Assembly (NCBI GenBank): GCA_964583155.1
Contig: CAZOUY010000004.1
Span: 1-64,000, forward strand
Reading direction: 5' to 3'
Origin: CAG-826 sp964583155
GTDB lineage: Bacteria > Bacillota_I > Bacilli_A > RFN20 > CAG-826
Length of the DNA: 64,000 bases
Below are positions 1 through 7,698 of this stretch, in pieces. The position numbers and the translations under genes were made by a program. How positions within the stretch are numbered: the first letter of the stretch is position 1; every line of letters begins with the position of its first letter. The notes under the pieces are model-generated. The model had not been told where the DNA came from. It saw only the letters and a list, made by a program, of their open reading frames with translations, and did not search any database.

Positions 1-36
1 TTATTATACTTCTTTTTCTTTTTTCCTTCTTTCGCG

Positions 37-54
37 TTTACTTTGTCACTTAAC
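37..54 (+). repeat. 18-bp exact repeat, copy 1
   Basis: The 18-base string TTTACTTTGTCACTTAAC occurs here and again, identical and in the same orientation, at 46595-46612. Both copies lie in AT-rich intergenic DNA and are followed by A/T runs. A chance exact match of this length within 64 kb is unlikely but possible in AT-rich sequence. Its role is unknown. Confidence 0.6.
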
Positions 55-57
55 AAA

Positions 58-91
58 ATAAATATTCTAAAACTTAAAGCCATTAATATAG
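58..91 (+). repeat. 34-bp imperfect repeat, copy 1
   Basis: This 34-bp segment matches 2179-2212 with four mismatches; it contains TCTAAAACTT and ends ATTAATATAG. Both copies lie in the non-coding DNA ahead of a gene of the 5-prime accessory patch (the secreted protein and the membrane protein). They may be a duplicated promoter or regulator site, or the scar of a duplicated cassette. Confidence 0.55.
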
Positions 92-217
92 CATATTGTC
101 TAATAATAAGGCCTATGATAAACTATAATTGTAGTGAAATGATAAAAAATAAATCAAAAGATTGTTTTTTTGAAGAAATGAATTAAAAATGAAAGTATAT
201 AAGGGAGGGGAGTACAT

Positions 218-295
218 ATGTTTTTGAGCATTTGTAGGAAAATATATCAAATTCTATGTGCACTTCTCTTGAGCACAAATGCTTTTAATAGATGA
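218..295 (+). CDS. Hydrophobic micro-peptide, 25 aa (candidate)
   Basis: A 25-codon ORF starts at an ATG preceded by an unusually strong Shine-Dalgarno sequence (AAGGGAGGGGAG) about 5 bases upstream. The peptide has a basic patch near residues 7-8 (Arg-Lys), then a hydrophobic stretch (Ile-Leu-Cys-Ala-Leu-Leu-Leu), and ends in a short polar tail. That pattern suits a small membrane peptide, a leader peptide, a secreted signalling peptide, or the residual signal peptide of a decayed gene. It lies 120 bp upstream of the secreted protein gene in the same direction. I do not recognise a family. The ribosome binding site is the main evidence that it is translated. Confidence 0.4.
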   Translation: MFLSICRKIYQILCALLLSTNAFNR

Positions 296-415
296 TAAAT
301 CTTTTAAAAAAGTTCTAGGAAAGAAAAATTATATATAAAAAAGAATTAATGACCGACCATATTAATATTAATTTGTGGTATTTTGTCAGGTTGCAAAGGA
401 GGAGAAAACACTAGA

Positions 416-1735
416 ATGAAATTTAGAAAATTGCTTTTTTTAATAATTGGTTTGTTGTTTTTAATTACTAGTACTACGAAGCCGATTGCGAATGCAAACA
501 ACATCAATCATCTTAAGAACGAAGGAAACAACATTGTTCTTAGAATGGCTAATTCTTTGAACGATTCGGAAGATACTGAAGATCCTAATGAGGTCTTTTC
601 AAGAGCGCTAAGCGAATATATCGATGAATTCGATTCCTATTTGGATATAACCGGTCTCAATGTTTTTGACAAAGAAGCCATCACACTTCCTGATTTCGAT
701 ATAAATTATGTTGCTTCTGAATACTATACAATCATGAACGACTATGAGACGAGCTTTCAGAGCAGAATGAGTCCCACGGAATTACTTAAATATAATAATT
801 TCAGACAAGAAAACGCATATTTCGACAAGCATATAACCCTTATCGAAACGAAATATATGAATTTGAATATCCGACCAAAATTCAATCCTAATATTGATAT
901 TAAGATACCGCTTATTGAGCATAGCAGATCTGTTGGATTGACAGCTATTCTTGCTGGGGCTGGTTTGTCAGAAGCGATAATTTCTGCTTTTGCAGGATGC
1001 GCAACGGCTTTATCAAGTGCATTAGCTTCTGCCTGGATACCTATAATTGGCTGGGCAATCGCCGTTGGCATAGTCGTCGGAGCTCTTATCGCGTTGACAG
1101 TTATCATTGTTGAAAATTGGGATGCTATTTGCCAGGTCATGGACGATATTAAGGCTTGGTTTTTGAAAGAGTTTTTAATGTTTGCCGAATGGATCAATTC
1201 ATTTTTTGCGGATGCAACAGCCAAAGGAGAAGAATCAACTATCGCACAAAGCATAAACATTGGTGGTAAAACTTTAGAGTTTAAAGATACAATCGTTACT
1301 TCCGCTATACTATCCGCGATTGTTGACGATTGTAAGAGAAACGATAATGTTTGGTTGCTAGGACATATAGGCAATCCTTTAGACGAGAAAGGAAAGCATT
1401 GGTGGATTTGTTATGATGAGGTGAAGGAAAATTTTGTAACATCTAACAATTTATACGATCTAGGAGTTTGTACTTACACTTGGTATAACAACACTGCCAA
1501 GCGAATGATGGCAAATGGTTCAGCAACAATTAATGGAGATTATTCCTTGTTAATCTACGATAAGACCATTGATCAAAATGATATTTTTGGATGGAATCAT
1601 TATCATTTAGGTGTGCGAAATGGAGGCAATGTTGAAAGAAATAATGTAAAACCTTTTAGCTGGGCTCATTCTTTCTTTGGACTCTTGTATATTAGTGAAA
1701 ATGGAAACTACAAAACATACCCAACTAACCCATAG
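416..1735 (+). CDS. Secreted protein with Gly/Ala-rich hydrophobic core, 439 aa, unknown function
   Basis: A typical Sec signal peptide (Lys/Arg start, then Leu/Ile/Phe core) opens the protein, so export is likely. The ATG at 416 was chosen because AAAGGAGGAG lies just upstream; the frame is open back to 383 but adds only a polar stub. Residues about 30-170 are acidic and Tyr-rich. Residues about 172-232 form a long Gly/Ala-rich hydrophobic block like two membrane segments with a glycine zipper. The C-terminal third is soluble and contains GWNHYHLG (392-399) and a later WAHSFFG (416-422), so His395, His397 and His418 could be catalytic or metal ligands. A hydrophobic pore-like core with a histidine-rich tail suggests a secreted toxin or bacteriocin-like protein, but I recognise no family. 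Its 3-prime end overlaps the next gene by 35 bases. Confidence 0.75.
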   Translation: MKFRKLLFLIIGLLFLITSTTKPIANANNINHLKNEGNNIVLRMANSLNDSEDTEDPNEVFSRALSEYIDEFDSYLDITGLNVFDKEAITLPDFDINYVASEYYTIMNDYETSFQSRMSPTELLKYNNFRQENAYFDKHITLIETKYMNLNIRPKFNPNIDIKIPLIEHSRSVGLTAILAGAGLSEAIISAFAGCATALSSALASAWIPIIGWAIAVGIVVGALIALTVIIVENWDAICQVMDDIKAWFLKEFLMFAEWINSFFADATAKGEESTIAQSINIGGKTLEFKDTIVTSAILSAIVDDCKRNDNVWLLGHIGNPLDEKGKHWWICYDEVKENFVTSNNLYDLGVCTYTWYNNTAKRMMANGSATINGDYSLLIYDKTIDQNDIFGWNHYHLGVRNGGNVERNNVKPFSWAHSFFGLLYISENGNYKTYPTNP

Positions 1736-2048
1736 CTTTTGCTTAGACAGAAGAGATGTGGAAGAAATACATACAAAATATAATGATTTTGGTTTTCCAA
1801 ACATTTGCTATATTGCTTATAGATATGAGAATGACTATTTATTGGTCTATCTTGATCCTACTGATTATTATGCGTATTTCTGTAATAAAACACCCATTGA
1901 AGATATTATGGACATAGATCAAGAAGAAGATGAGTTTCTACTTCAAACATTAAAACCGAAAGTTATAAAGATTACAAAGAAAGATATAACACTTTCATTA
2001 AGAAACAAAATTATTAAATTACCAATAAGAGATAACAATAGTTATTGA
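1701..2048 (+). CDS. Small cytosolic protein overlapping the secreted protein gene, 115 aa
   Basis: This protein has no signal peptide or membrane segment and is rich in Asp, Glu, Tyr and Lys. Its first 35 bases overlap the end of the secreted protein gene in another frame, so the two are probably translationally coupled. The frame opens at a TTG at 1677; the ATG at 1701 is preferred but has only a weak Shine-Dalgarno sequence. A small soluble partner translated with a secreted putative toxin is the arrangement seen for immunity proteins. That idea rests on position alone and no family is recognised. Confidence 0.6.
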   Translation: METTKHTQLTHSFCLDRRDVEEIHTKYNDFGFPNICYIAYRYENDYLLVYLDPTDYYAYFCNKTPIEDIMDIDQEEDEFLLQTLKPKVIKITKKDITLSLRNKIIKLPIRDNNSY

Positions 2049-2093
2049 AATCTTCCTAAATTTTCATTTAAAACGATAAGTTATTTAAGAGAT

Positions 2094-2119
2094 AAGCCAC
2101 CCCCAGCGAGTGGTTTTTC
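2094..2119 (+). terminator. Probable rho-independent terminator
   Basis: A short hairpin pairs CCAC with GTGG, extended by a wobble pair and A-T pairs, around a loop CCCCAGCGA. It is followed by TTTTTCTTT. It lies about 45 bases after the small overlapping gene and would end the transcript of the secreted-protein pair. Confidence 0.55.
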
Positions 2120-2178
2120 TTTGCTTGAAGTACTGTTCGCCCCACCTCTAAGTTGTGGAAGGCAAAATTTTTGAAAAA

Positions 2179-2212
2179 ATAAATTTTCTAAAACTTGAAA
2201 CTATTAATATAG
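2179..2212 (+). repeat. 34-bp imperfect repeat, copy 2
   Basis: Second copy of the segment at 58-91, with four differences. It lies 98 bases upstream of the membrane protein start and just before the poly-G tract. Confidence 0.55.
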
Positions 2213-2259
2213 TGTTAAGTTGTAAATGATGTGAGACCAAAAAAGCATTGAATTTTGTC

Positions 2260-2271
2260 GGGGGGGGGGGG
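2260..2271 (+). repeat. Homopolymeric tract of 12 G
   Basis: Twelve consecutive G residues in an otherwise AT-rich intergenic region, 38 bases before the start codon at 2310. Such tracts are known slippage sites, and in promoter or leader regions they can switch expression on and off (phase variation). Nothing else like it was seen in the window. The exact length may also be uncertain from sequencing. Confidence 0.8.
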
Positions 2272-2309
2272 TAAAATATTGATAGATTCATATAAAAAGG
2301 AGGGATATT

Positions 2310-2855
2310 ATGGATTGGGGAAATCTAATATTGTTTTGGTTTATCGGTATGTTTATCCTATTAATTTTGAATGTTTTGTTATTTAGATTCGCACTTGTAA
2401 GGAAACTTGTATATTTGGTGGCTTCAATCATCCTTATTGCTTGTGGCTTTAATTTAGGAGCCTTATTAAAAAAAGATTCGTTTTTAATCGGCGGTTCGAC
2501 TTTATCTTGGGATAACAGCAATATCGATACTATGATAGTTTTTTCGGTTATTATGCTTATCTTAGTGCTACTGATGTCTATCGGTGATTCTTTATTGGAT
2601 TTTGAAGAGGATATTGGCTTTAATGTAAATGTTTCAGAGTTTCTTGGTTCCTACTTTTTTAGTGTTAGCGAAGAAAGAATTACAGTGCCAAGTTTCTTTA
2701 CATATTACGCTGTTGCAACGGTTATCGCCCTTGTAATTCATTATGTTTGTGTGATTTGGCTTAAATGGTTTAATATATTTGGAATACTTGGATGTGTTGC
2801 TTTAGCCTATATGATTGTAATTAAACCTATATTAATAAAGCTTTCGGATAGTTAA
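2310..2855 (+). CDS. Polytopic membrane protein, 181 aa, unknown function
   Basis: The ATG at 2310 follows AAAAGGAGGGATATT, a strong ribosome binding site. Hydrophobic segments lie at about residues 5-25, 30-52, 70-92, 130-152 and 155-175, separated by short loops, giving four or five predicted membrane helices. An acidic loop (DFEEDIGF, about 97-104) lies between the third and fourth. I do not recognise a family. A 12-G tract sits in its leader, so its expression could be phase variable. It is transcribed alone and is followed by a clear terminator. Confidence 0.7.
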   Translation: MDWGNLILFWFIGMFILLILNVLLFRFALVRKLVYLVASIILIACGFNLGALLKKDSFLIGGSTLSWDNSNIDTMIVFSVIMLILVLLMSIGDSLLDFEEDIGFNVNVSEFLGSYFFSVSEERITVPSFFTYYAVATVIALVIHYVCVIWLKWFNIFGILGCVALAYMIVIKPILIKLSDS

Positions 2856-2866
2856 GTACATAAATA

Positions 2867-2910
2867 AAAACTACGCGATGTCTTTTCTTAGATTTGGCGT
2901 AGTTTTTTTT
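2867..2910 (+). terminator. Rho-independent terminator
   Basis: AAAACTACGC pairs with GCGTAGTTTT and is followed by a run of T. It ends the membrane protein transcript. On the minus strand it lies just beyond the anti-sigma-like gene, and its A-rich left side could serve that gene too. Confidence 0.8.
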
Positions 2911-2935
2911 ATTTGCAACAATTTTTGTTTACTAA

Positions 2936-5188
2936 TTATGGATTAACCAATTGGAGATAAGTAATGCCATTAAAAATAAATGACCATCCACTTTCCTTTT
3001 TGGTTAACGCAATAAACCTTATCTCTCTTTCGTCATTTTCATTTTGATAGACATATGAGAAAATAACCTCATTTTCATTTAAAGAAGAAATATAAATATA
3101 GGTGTAGGTAGTGGAAACACTTCCGGTTTCCGAGTACTTAATAGTGCCTAGCATACCTTTCTCAGAAATTGTTTTTTCAGAACCATCATCGCCGAGGTAT
3201 AATCCAACAAAATCAAAATCGCTGAAAGGAGTGCTATTGTAGGTATATTTATTTTCATCAATTGTAAATGATTTTATAGTCTTTTCATAAATAGCGGTCT
3301 TACTATCACCATTTTCCGGATGCAATATGAAGGTGATGGTATTGTTTTCACTTTTACTAAACTCAATCCATCCAATCTCATCAGCTTCATAGTTTCGTCG
3401 AATTTCATACCAATAAGTTAATTCATTATTGATATTTTCCTTACCCGCACTCCATGCGTTTCTAATGGTTAAATAATCATCATGGGATCCGTAGATTCGG
3501 TAACTAAAATCACTCATATAAATGTGGCTTATTGTGACGTTATTGAAGATTGTATCTTCATTGATCGGTGTTTTAGAGTATCCAGGGATAGTAAAATATT
3601 CTATCTCATTTTGATGCACGTTAATACATCTAAAGGGAGTACCTTTTTCCCAAGCATACTCATATTTGGTTTCACTATAAGTGGATAAGGTCACGATTAC
3701 TTGGCGGTCCGCATCAAATCTTCTTAGGATACCTATATAATAATTATCACCACTATAAACCTCAAAAATATCTTTAGAAACAATATAATGATAGATTGGA
3801 TCATAGGCAGAGGTCCTAATCCAAATATCGCCATTATTTCGTAATTGTACGGAGTAGATATTTGGGGTATTACTACCATACATATATAGCGAGTTTTCTT
3901 CTATTCTTAAAGCAATTTTTTGGTTTTCATCATAGAAGGTTCCCATATAGAGCTTTTCATCGTTTTCGATGATTTTGGTGCCTACAAAAATAGTAGTATC
4001 ACGTTCAAAGATTGTATCAATCGTAATAGGAATTTCCATTTCGCTATCTAAATAGATACCTCCATAGGCATTCGTTAAGTAAGAGATAGTGTCGCTGCTC
4101 AAGGAGCCGCCTTTAGCGACATAAAGCGTTTTTTGATCCGCTAATAATCCTTCTAAAGAAATCAGATAATCATTATCCTGGAGGCGAAAGCAGACGATAT
4201 CTGGTTCACCCGCCATTAATCCGGTGATGATTAATTCGTTATTAAGGGGCTTATATGTCATTTTTTGATTATAGCGAGAATCGGAGATAATAATTTGCCC
4301 ATCGACTACTTCTTTTTTGATTTTTGTGTCCTCATTATCGCCGATAATAATTTCCGAATAATGTGAGATGACTTTATCGTCTTTTATCTCAAGCGCGAGG
4401 ATGGTAGGCGGTGTATTTTCAATATAAGAATCGACACAGCCATATTTCCCATTAACATCCAAATGATCTAAGTCTTGGACTTCGACTTCATATGAAAGAT
4501 TGAATTTTTCATTGGAATTTAATGCGACAGCGATTTCATAGGTTCCAATTTGTTGGCTGTCGAAGTTAGAGGTGTCAACTGAGCATTCCGTATACTTAGT
4601 TCTTTTTCTAGCGCCGCTAGCCAAGGTTTTTTCTATTATTAAATCATCTTGAGCAATTATTTCCCCCATATAATATGTTGTTCTGGAATTGATTAATTCA
4701 AGACCAATGACTTCATCATCAATTACTCGGACATAATAACCCGTTTTGGAGCTAGGCTTATTCCTTAAATAGACGGAAATATAATATTCGCCTATTTTGC
4801 TATTTTGAAAGCTTTGATAATCTATCACAATTTCTTCAGAGGAGGCCCTAATTTGCTTGCCATTGCTCATTATCTTATCCACTGCCACCCCTTTATCAAT
4901 GAATTGACAATTCTTTTCATATTCCACCACCAAATCATCGAGATTGGCAATAGCAATCGCTGTGATTTGCGGCTTATTTAAGATAGCAATGGTTAAAGGA
5001 ATAAGTATCGCAAAAAGTAAGACTAGGGCGCCTATAAATCCCAGTTTTTTAATAAATAATTTATGAGATTGTTTAGTTTTCTTTTGATGAGAATAAGGAG
5101 TTATTTTCCTCATAACATCTTCAAAGGATTGTTGGTTAGGGAATGAATCGCTAAAGTCGTTGAGAAATTCTTCTTCAATTTTTTTCAT
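2936..5188 (-). CDS. Anti-sigma-like membrane protein with Ig-like ectodomain, 750 aa
   Basis: The protein has a short cytoplasmic N-terminus (about 1-48), one membrane helix (about 49-70) and a very large extracellular part. Residues about 80-235 hold two tandem repeats of roughly 75 residues resembling bacterial Ig-like domains, each ending in a Gly-Thr/Glu-Tyr strand pattern. The remaining 500 residues are beta-rich and unassigned. It starts inside the stop codon of the ECF sigma gene (ATGA overlap), so the two are coupled. In such pairs the membrane partner usually holds the sigma factor until a surface signal arrives. I see no HxxxCxxC zinc anti-sigma motif, so the anti-sigma role is inferred from position and topology. 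Confidence 0.6.
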   Translation of the reverse strand: MKKIEEEFLNDFSDSFPNQQSFEDVMRKITPYSHQKKTKQSHKLFIKKLGFIGALVLLFAILIPLTIAILNKPQITAIAIANLDDLVVEYEKNCQFIDKGVAVDKIMSNGKQIRASSEEIVIDYQSFQNSKIGEYYISVYLRNKPSSKTGYYVRVIDDEVIGLELINSRTTYYMGEIIAQDDLIIEKTLASGARKRTKYTECSVDTSNFDSQQIGTYEIAVALNSNEKFNLSYEVEVQDLDHLDVNGKYGCVDSYIENTPPTILALEIKDDKVISHYSEIIIGDNEDTKIKKEVVDGQIIISDSRYNQKMTYKPLNNELIITGLMAGEPDIVCFRLQDNDYLISLEGLLADQKTLYVAKGGSLSSDTISYLTNAYGGIYLDSEMEIPITIDTIFERDTTIFVGTKIIENDEKLYMGTFYDENQKIALRIEENSLYMYGSNTPNIYSVQLRNNGDIWIRTSAYDPIYHYIVSKDIFEVYSGDNYYIGILRRFDADRQVIVTLSTYSETKYEYAWEKGTPFRCINVHQNEIEYFTIPGYSKTPINEDTIFNNVTISHIYMSDFSYRIYGSHDDYLTIRNAWSAGKENINNELTYWYEIRRNYEADEIGWIEFSKSENNTITFILHPENGDSKTAIYEKTIKSFTIDENKYTYNSTPFSDFDFVGLYLGDDGSEKTISEKGMLGTIKYSETGSVSTTYTYIYISSLNENEVIFSYVYQNENDEREIRFIALTKKESGWSFIFNGITYLQLVNP

Positions 5189-5733
5189 TGTTTTTTGGCT
5201 CCTTTCACTTTTCGATATTTATCGAGCGCGCGATAATATTTTGTTTTAATGGTTCGTGGGTTTTGATTTAATTTCAGAGCAATATCATCAAACTTCAATT
5301 CATCAATCAGATGGAGCAATATGATGTTGATGTCTTCTTCCGATAAATAATTCTTCATATTATTAATCAATTCGTTGAAGCCGGAATAGGCTAGTTCGGA
5401 ATAATCGCTAACGGGATTATCATCATAAGAAAGCAGAACTTCGTTATCTTCATGACTGATCATTTTATTCTTCTTTAAAAAATCTAATGCATTATGCTTG
5501 CAGCATACCGTCAAATAGGATCTAATCGTGGTTTTAATGCTTTCAAGGTCATTAAATAATTCAATAAAGGTCTCTTGCACGATGTCTTCAATGTCGGCCT
5601 CGTTTTTAATATATTGAGCGGCAATGAAAATCACTAAAGGCTTATACTTATGATAAATGTAATTAAATGTTGCTTCCGGTTCTTCCTTTCTATTTGAATT
5701 TATCGCTCTGAAGAGTCTTTTTTCATCAGTCAT
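5185..5733 (-). CDS. ECF-family RNA polymerase sigma factor, 182 aa
   Basis: The protein has the compact two-domain layout of group 4 (extracytoplasmic function) sigma factors. The sigma-2 domain spans about residues 20-85 and includes DIEDIVQETF at 47-56, where core polymerase and -10 DNA are bound. The sigma-4 helix-turn-helix (about 128-175) includes LKFDDIALKLNQ and binds the -35 element. The ATG at 5733 was chosen for the AAAGAGGAT upstream; the frame extends further but without a better start. It is coupled to the large membrane protein downstream. A SigW-like promoter motif upstream suggests autoregulation. Confidence 0.85.
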   Translation of the reverse strand: MTDEKRLFRAINSNRKEEPEATFNYIYHKYKPLVIFIAAQYIKNEADIEDIVQETFIELFNDLESIKTTIRSYLTVCCKHNALDFLKKNKMISHEDNEVLLSYDDNPVSDYSELAYSGFNELINNMKNYLSEEDINIILLHLIDELKFDDIALKLNQNPRTIKTKYYRALDKYRKVKGAKKQ

Positions 5734-5775
5734 ATTGGATCCTCTTTTCTGATATATTTTGCTCTTCATATAGAA

Positions 5776-5802
5776 GGCGATTATCGAAAGCAAAAAGTTT
5801 CA
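5776..5802 (-). promoter_or_regulatory. Candidate ECF-type autoregulatory promoter
   Basis: Reading the minus strand, TGAAAC (5802-5797) is followed by a 17-base spacer and CGCC (5779-5776), 42 bases before the sigma factor start. Bacillus ECF sigma factors such as SigW use TGAAAC about 16 bases before CGTA, and such genes usually activate themselves. The match is good at -35 and partial at -10. Confidence 0.4.
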
Positions 5803-5992
5803 TTTTTATTGTTTTGATTGAAATTATAATAATATAAAAGATGAGTATTTATTTAGGATAATCAAAAAAGCGTTTACTGGATCTGGTGAATAAAAAAAGA
5901 TGAGCGTTTTTTCTTAAATCATTGCCTTTAATCTTCAAGGATATATGGCCAAAAGCAAAGAAGCAGTTTATAATATAAAAGGTGAAAAATAT

Positions 5993-6781
5993 ATGATAAG
6001 AAAAAAATGGTTTTTATTGTTTGTGATGATTAGTATATGTGGATGTAGTTCTCCTTCTCAAGAGTCTTCTTCCACTAGTTCTTTTTTGAGCGATTTAGAG
6101 TCCTCATCGATTCTTTCCACTCCGGGAAGCTCATATACCTCAATTGGTCCATCGTCATCTACCAGTAATGAGATTGTTTCTAGTAATCTTCCTTCAAGCT
6201 TTATAAGCAGTAGTGCTAGTGTAGTAGAAGAATATAACCCTGATGGTTCCTTGCACCTACCATCTCCGACCAATGAAACCAAGCTAGAATGGTCACAAAC
6301 GGAATCAAAATATGATTTTACAAATAGTTTTCCTGAAGGCTTCCGCTACATTTATGGGCATAAAATCTTGGATAATCCAAATTTTTATGCGGATGGAGGT
6401 TGGAAAATTACCGTCCCTAATTCTCAAGCGCGTATCGGTTTGCAGACACCTCATTTTCAATCTGATTTAAAGATTGAAATTCGTCTATACTTATCCGGGG
6501 TATTTAATTCTAATAATAAGGTCGATGAAGATAACCCTTGGATTCGGATATACGGATTCGATGAAAATGGCAAATTGACGCAAGTCAAAGAAGTGCTTTC
6601 GCCCGTCAATTTTTATCAGTACGCTAATAGCAGCAACCCGATTAACTTCTATATGAGTGGTGAGAATGTGTCATATTTGGAATTGCGATTTGCGGCCTCT
6701 CCTTATAAGGGCAGTCAATGCTATAATTTTGGTATTAAGGAAATAGGCTTTAAGACTTTTCCATATGCCTATGAGGATTAG
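5993..6781 (+). CDS. Lipoprotein with Ser-rich linker, 262 aa
   Basis: An N-terminal lipoprotein signal ends at a Cys (about residue 18, context ICGC). A Ser/Thr-rich linker of about 60 residues follows, of the kind that spaces a domain from the membrane. The C-terminal 160 residues look like an all-beta domain (GWKITVPNSQARIG, WIRIYGFDENGK), possibly a carbohydrate-binding-like fold, but no family is certain. The ATG at 5993 was chosen over an earlier in-frame start because AAAGGTG precedes it and the signal peptide starts there. It diverges from the ECF sigma operon, so it could be a target of that system; no matching promoter was seen. Confidence 0.7.
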   Translation: MIRKKWFLLFVMISICGCSSPSQESSSTSSFLSDLESSSILSTPGSSYTSIGPSSSTSNEIVSSNLPSSFISSSASVVEEYNPDGSLHLPSPTNETKLEWSQTESKYDFTNSFPEGFRYIYGHKILDNPNFYADGGWKITVPNSQARIGLQTPHFQSDLKIEIRLYLSGVFNSNNKVDEDNPWIRIYGFDENGKLTQVKEVLSPVNFYQYANSSNPINFYMSGENVSYLELRFAASPYKGSQCYNFGIKEIGFKTFPYAYED

Positions 6782-6903
6782 TTCTTTGATTCTTTAGTTA
6801 TTTTAATTTCATCATAATATTTCATGAACATCTGTGTGGTTTTCTTTTCGAAAACTATTATTTTAGATGCATTAAATCATAGATAATCAAGGGGGTGAGA
6901 ATA

Positions 6904-7593
6904 ATGATATTTGTTACCGGAGATACACATAATCAACAAAATTTTGCTAAGCTATTGGATTTTGCAAAGGCGCATCCTTTGTTAAATAAAGACGATTATG
7001 TTATTATCGTTGGCGATTTTGGAGCGGTCTATGATAAAGATAACTTAGAAAAAGATTTAAAACCGTATAGCGATTTACCTTTCAGTGTGCTTTTTGTGGA
7101 TGGCAACCATGAAAATTTTGATTTATTGAATGCTTATCCCATTGAGATGTGGAAAGGCGGTAAAGTTCATAGAATTAAACCGGATATCATCCATTTGATG
7201 AGAGGACAGGTCTTTGAAATTGAAGGAAAGACCTTCTTTACTTTTGGTGGTGCGACCAGCAAAGATAAGGCCAAGCGATTGTCTAATGATTTAGGGTGGT
7301 GGGAACAGGAATGTCCGACTTATGAAGAATATGATGAAGGTGTGGCAAATCTAAAAAGATATAATTATAAGGTCGATTATGTGATTACCCATACTTGTGG
7401 AGTGCGGACTTTAATGTATCCTTCATTTAAGCAAAACTACACTATTGCGGAGTATTATTTTGAAAATAAGTTGTTTTTAAACTTTGAAGATATGATTGAT
7501 TTTAAGCATTGGTATTTTGGTCACTATCATTTCGATCAGGATATAAATGACAAAATGACCATTTTGTATCGGAATATTATATTGATAGAGTAA
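6904..7593 (+). CDS. Metallophosphoesterase family protein, 229 aa
   Basis: The calcineurin-like phosphoesterase motifs occur in order: GDTH (6-9), GDFG (37-40), GNHE (67-70), a later THTCG histidine and GHYH (206-209). Together they form a two-metal site for phosphoester hydrolysis. There is no signal peptide, so it is cytosolic. The substrate cannot be read from sequence; relatives act on nucleotides, cyclic nucleotides or proteins. The ATG at 6904 was chosen over GTG at 6895 because the AAGGGGGTG Shine-Dalgarno overlaps that GTG. It is a single gene between two lipoprotein genes. Confidence 0.85.
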   Translation: MIFVTGDTHNQQNFAKLLDFAKAHPLLNKDDYVIIVGDFGAVYDKDNLEKDLKPYSDLPFSVLFVDGNHENFDLLNAYPIEMWKGGKVHRIKPDIIHLMRGQVFEIEGKTFFTFGGATSKDKAKRLSNDLGWWEQECPTYEEYDEGVANLKRYNYKVDYVITHTCGVRTLMYPSFKQNYTIAEYYFENKLFLNFEDMIDFKHWYFGHYHFDQDINDKMTILYRNIILIE

Positions 7594-7637
7594 GCATTTT
7601 GTTAGAATTTGCAAGGCTCCATTCCATAATAAACCAT

Positions 7638-7666
7638 TTGGCATTTTTATTAAAAATATCTATAAT
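7638..7666 (+). promoter_or_regulatory. Sigma-A type promoter
   Basis: TTGGCA (7638-7643), a 17-base spacer and TATAAT (7661-7666) lie 33 bases ahead of the lipoprotein gene at 7699. The perfect -10 and ideal spacing make this a convincing vegetative promoter. Confidence 0.65.
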
Positions 7667-7698
7667 AATATTTATTAATATTTGAGGAGGCGTAACAA

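Larger units (their letters stand above)
1..217. other. AT-rich leader region without a recognised gene
   Basis: No protein gene is supported here. The stretch is strongly AT-rich. It contains one copy of an exact 18-bp repeat (37-54, second copy at 46595-46612) and one copy of an imperfect 34-bp repeat (58-91, second copy at 2179-2212). A TATAAT hexamer lies at 124-129, but no convincing -35 box sits at a normal distance. The next feature is the strong ribosome binding site of the micro-ORF at 218. Confidence 0.5.

Noticed and set aside
757..1374. 205-codon ORF on the minus strand inside the secreted protein gene
   Set aside because: It lies fully antisense to a better-supported gene with a signal peptide and strong ribosome binding site, and its translation looks like mixed low-complexity sequence without family features.
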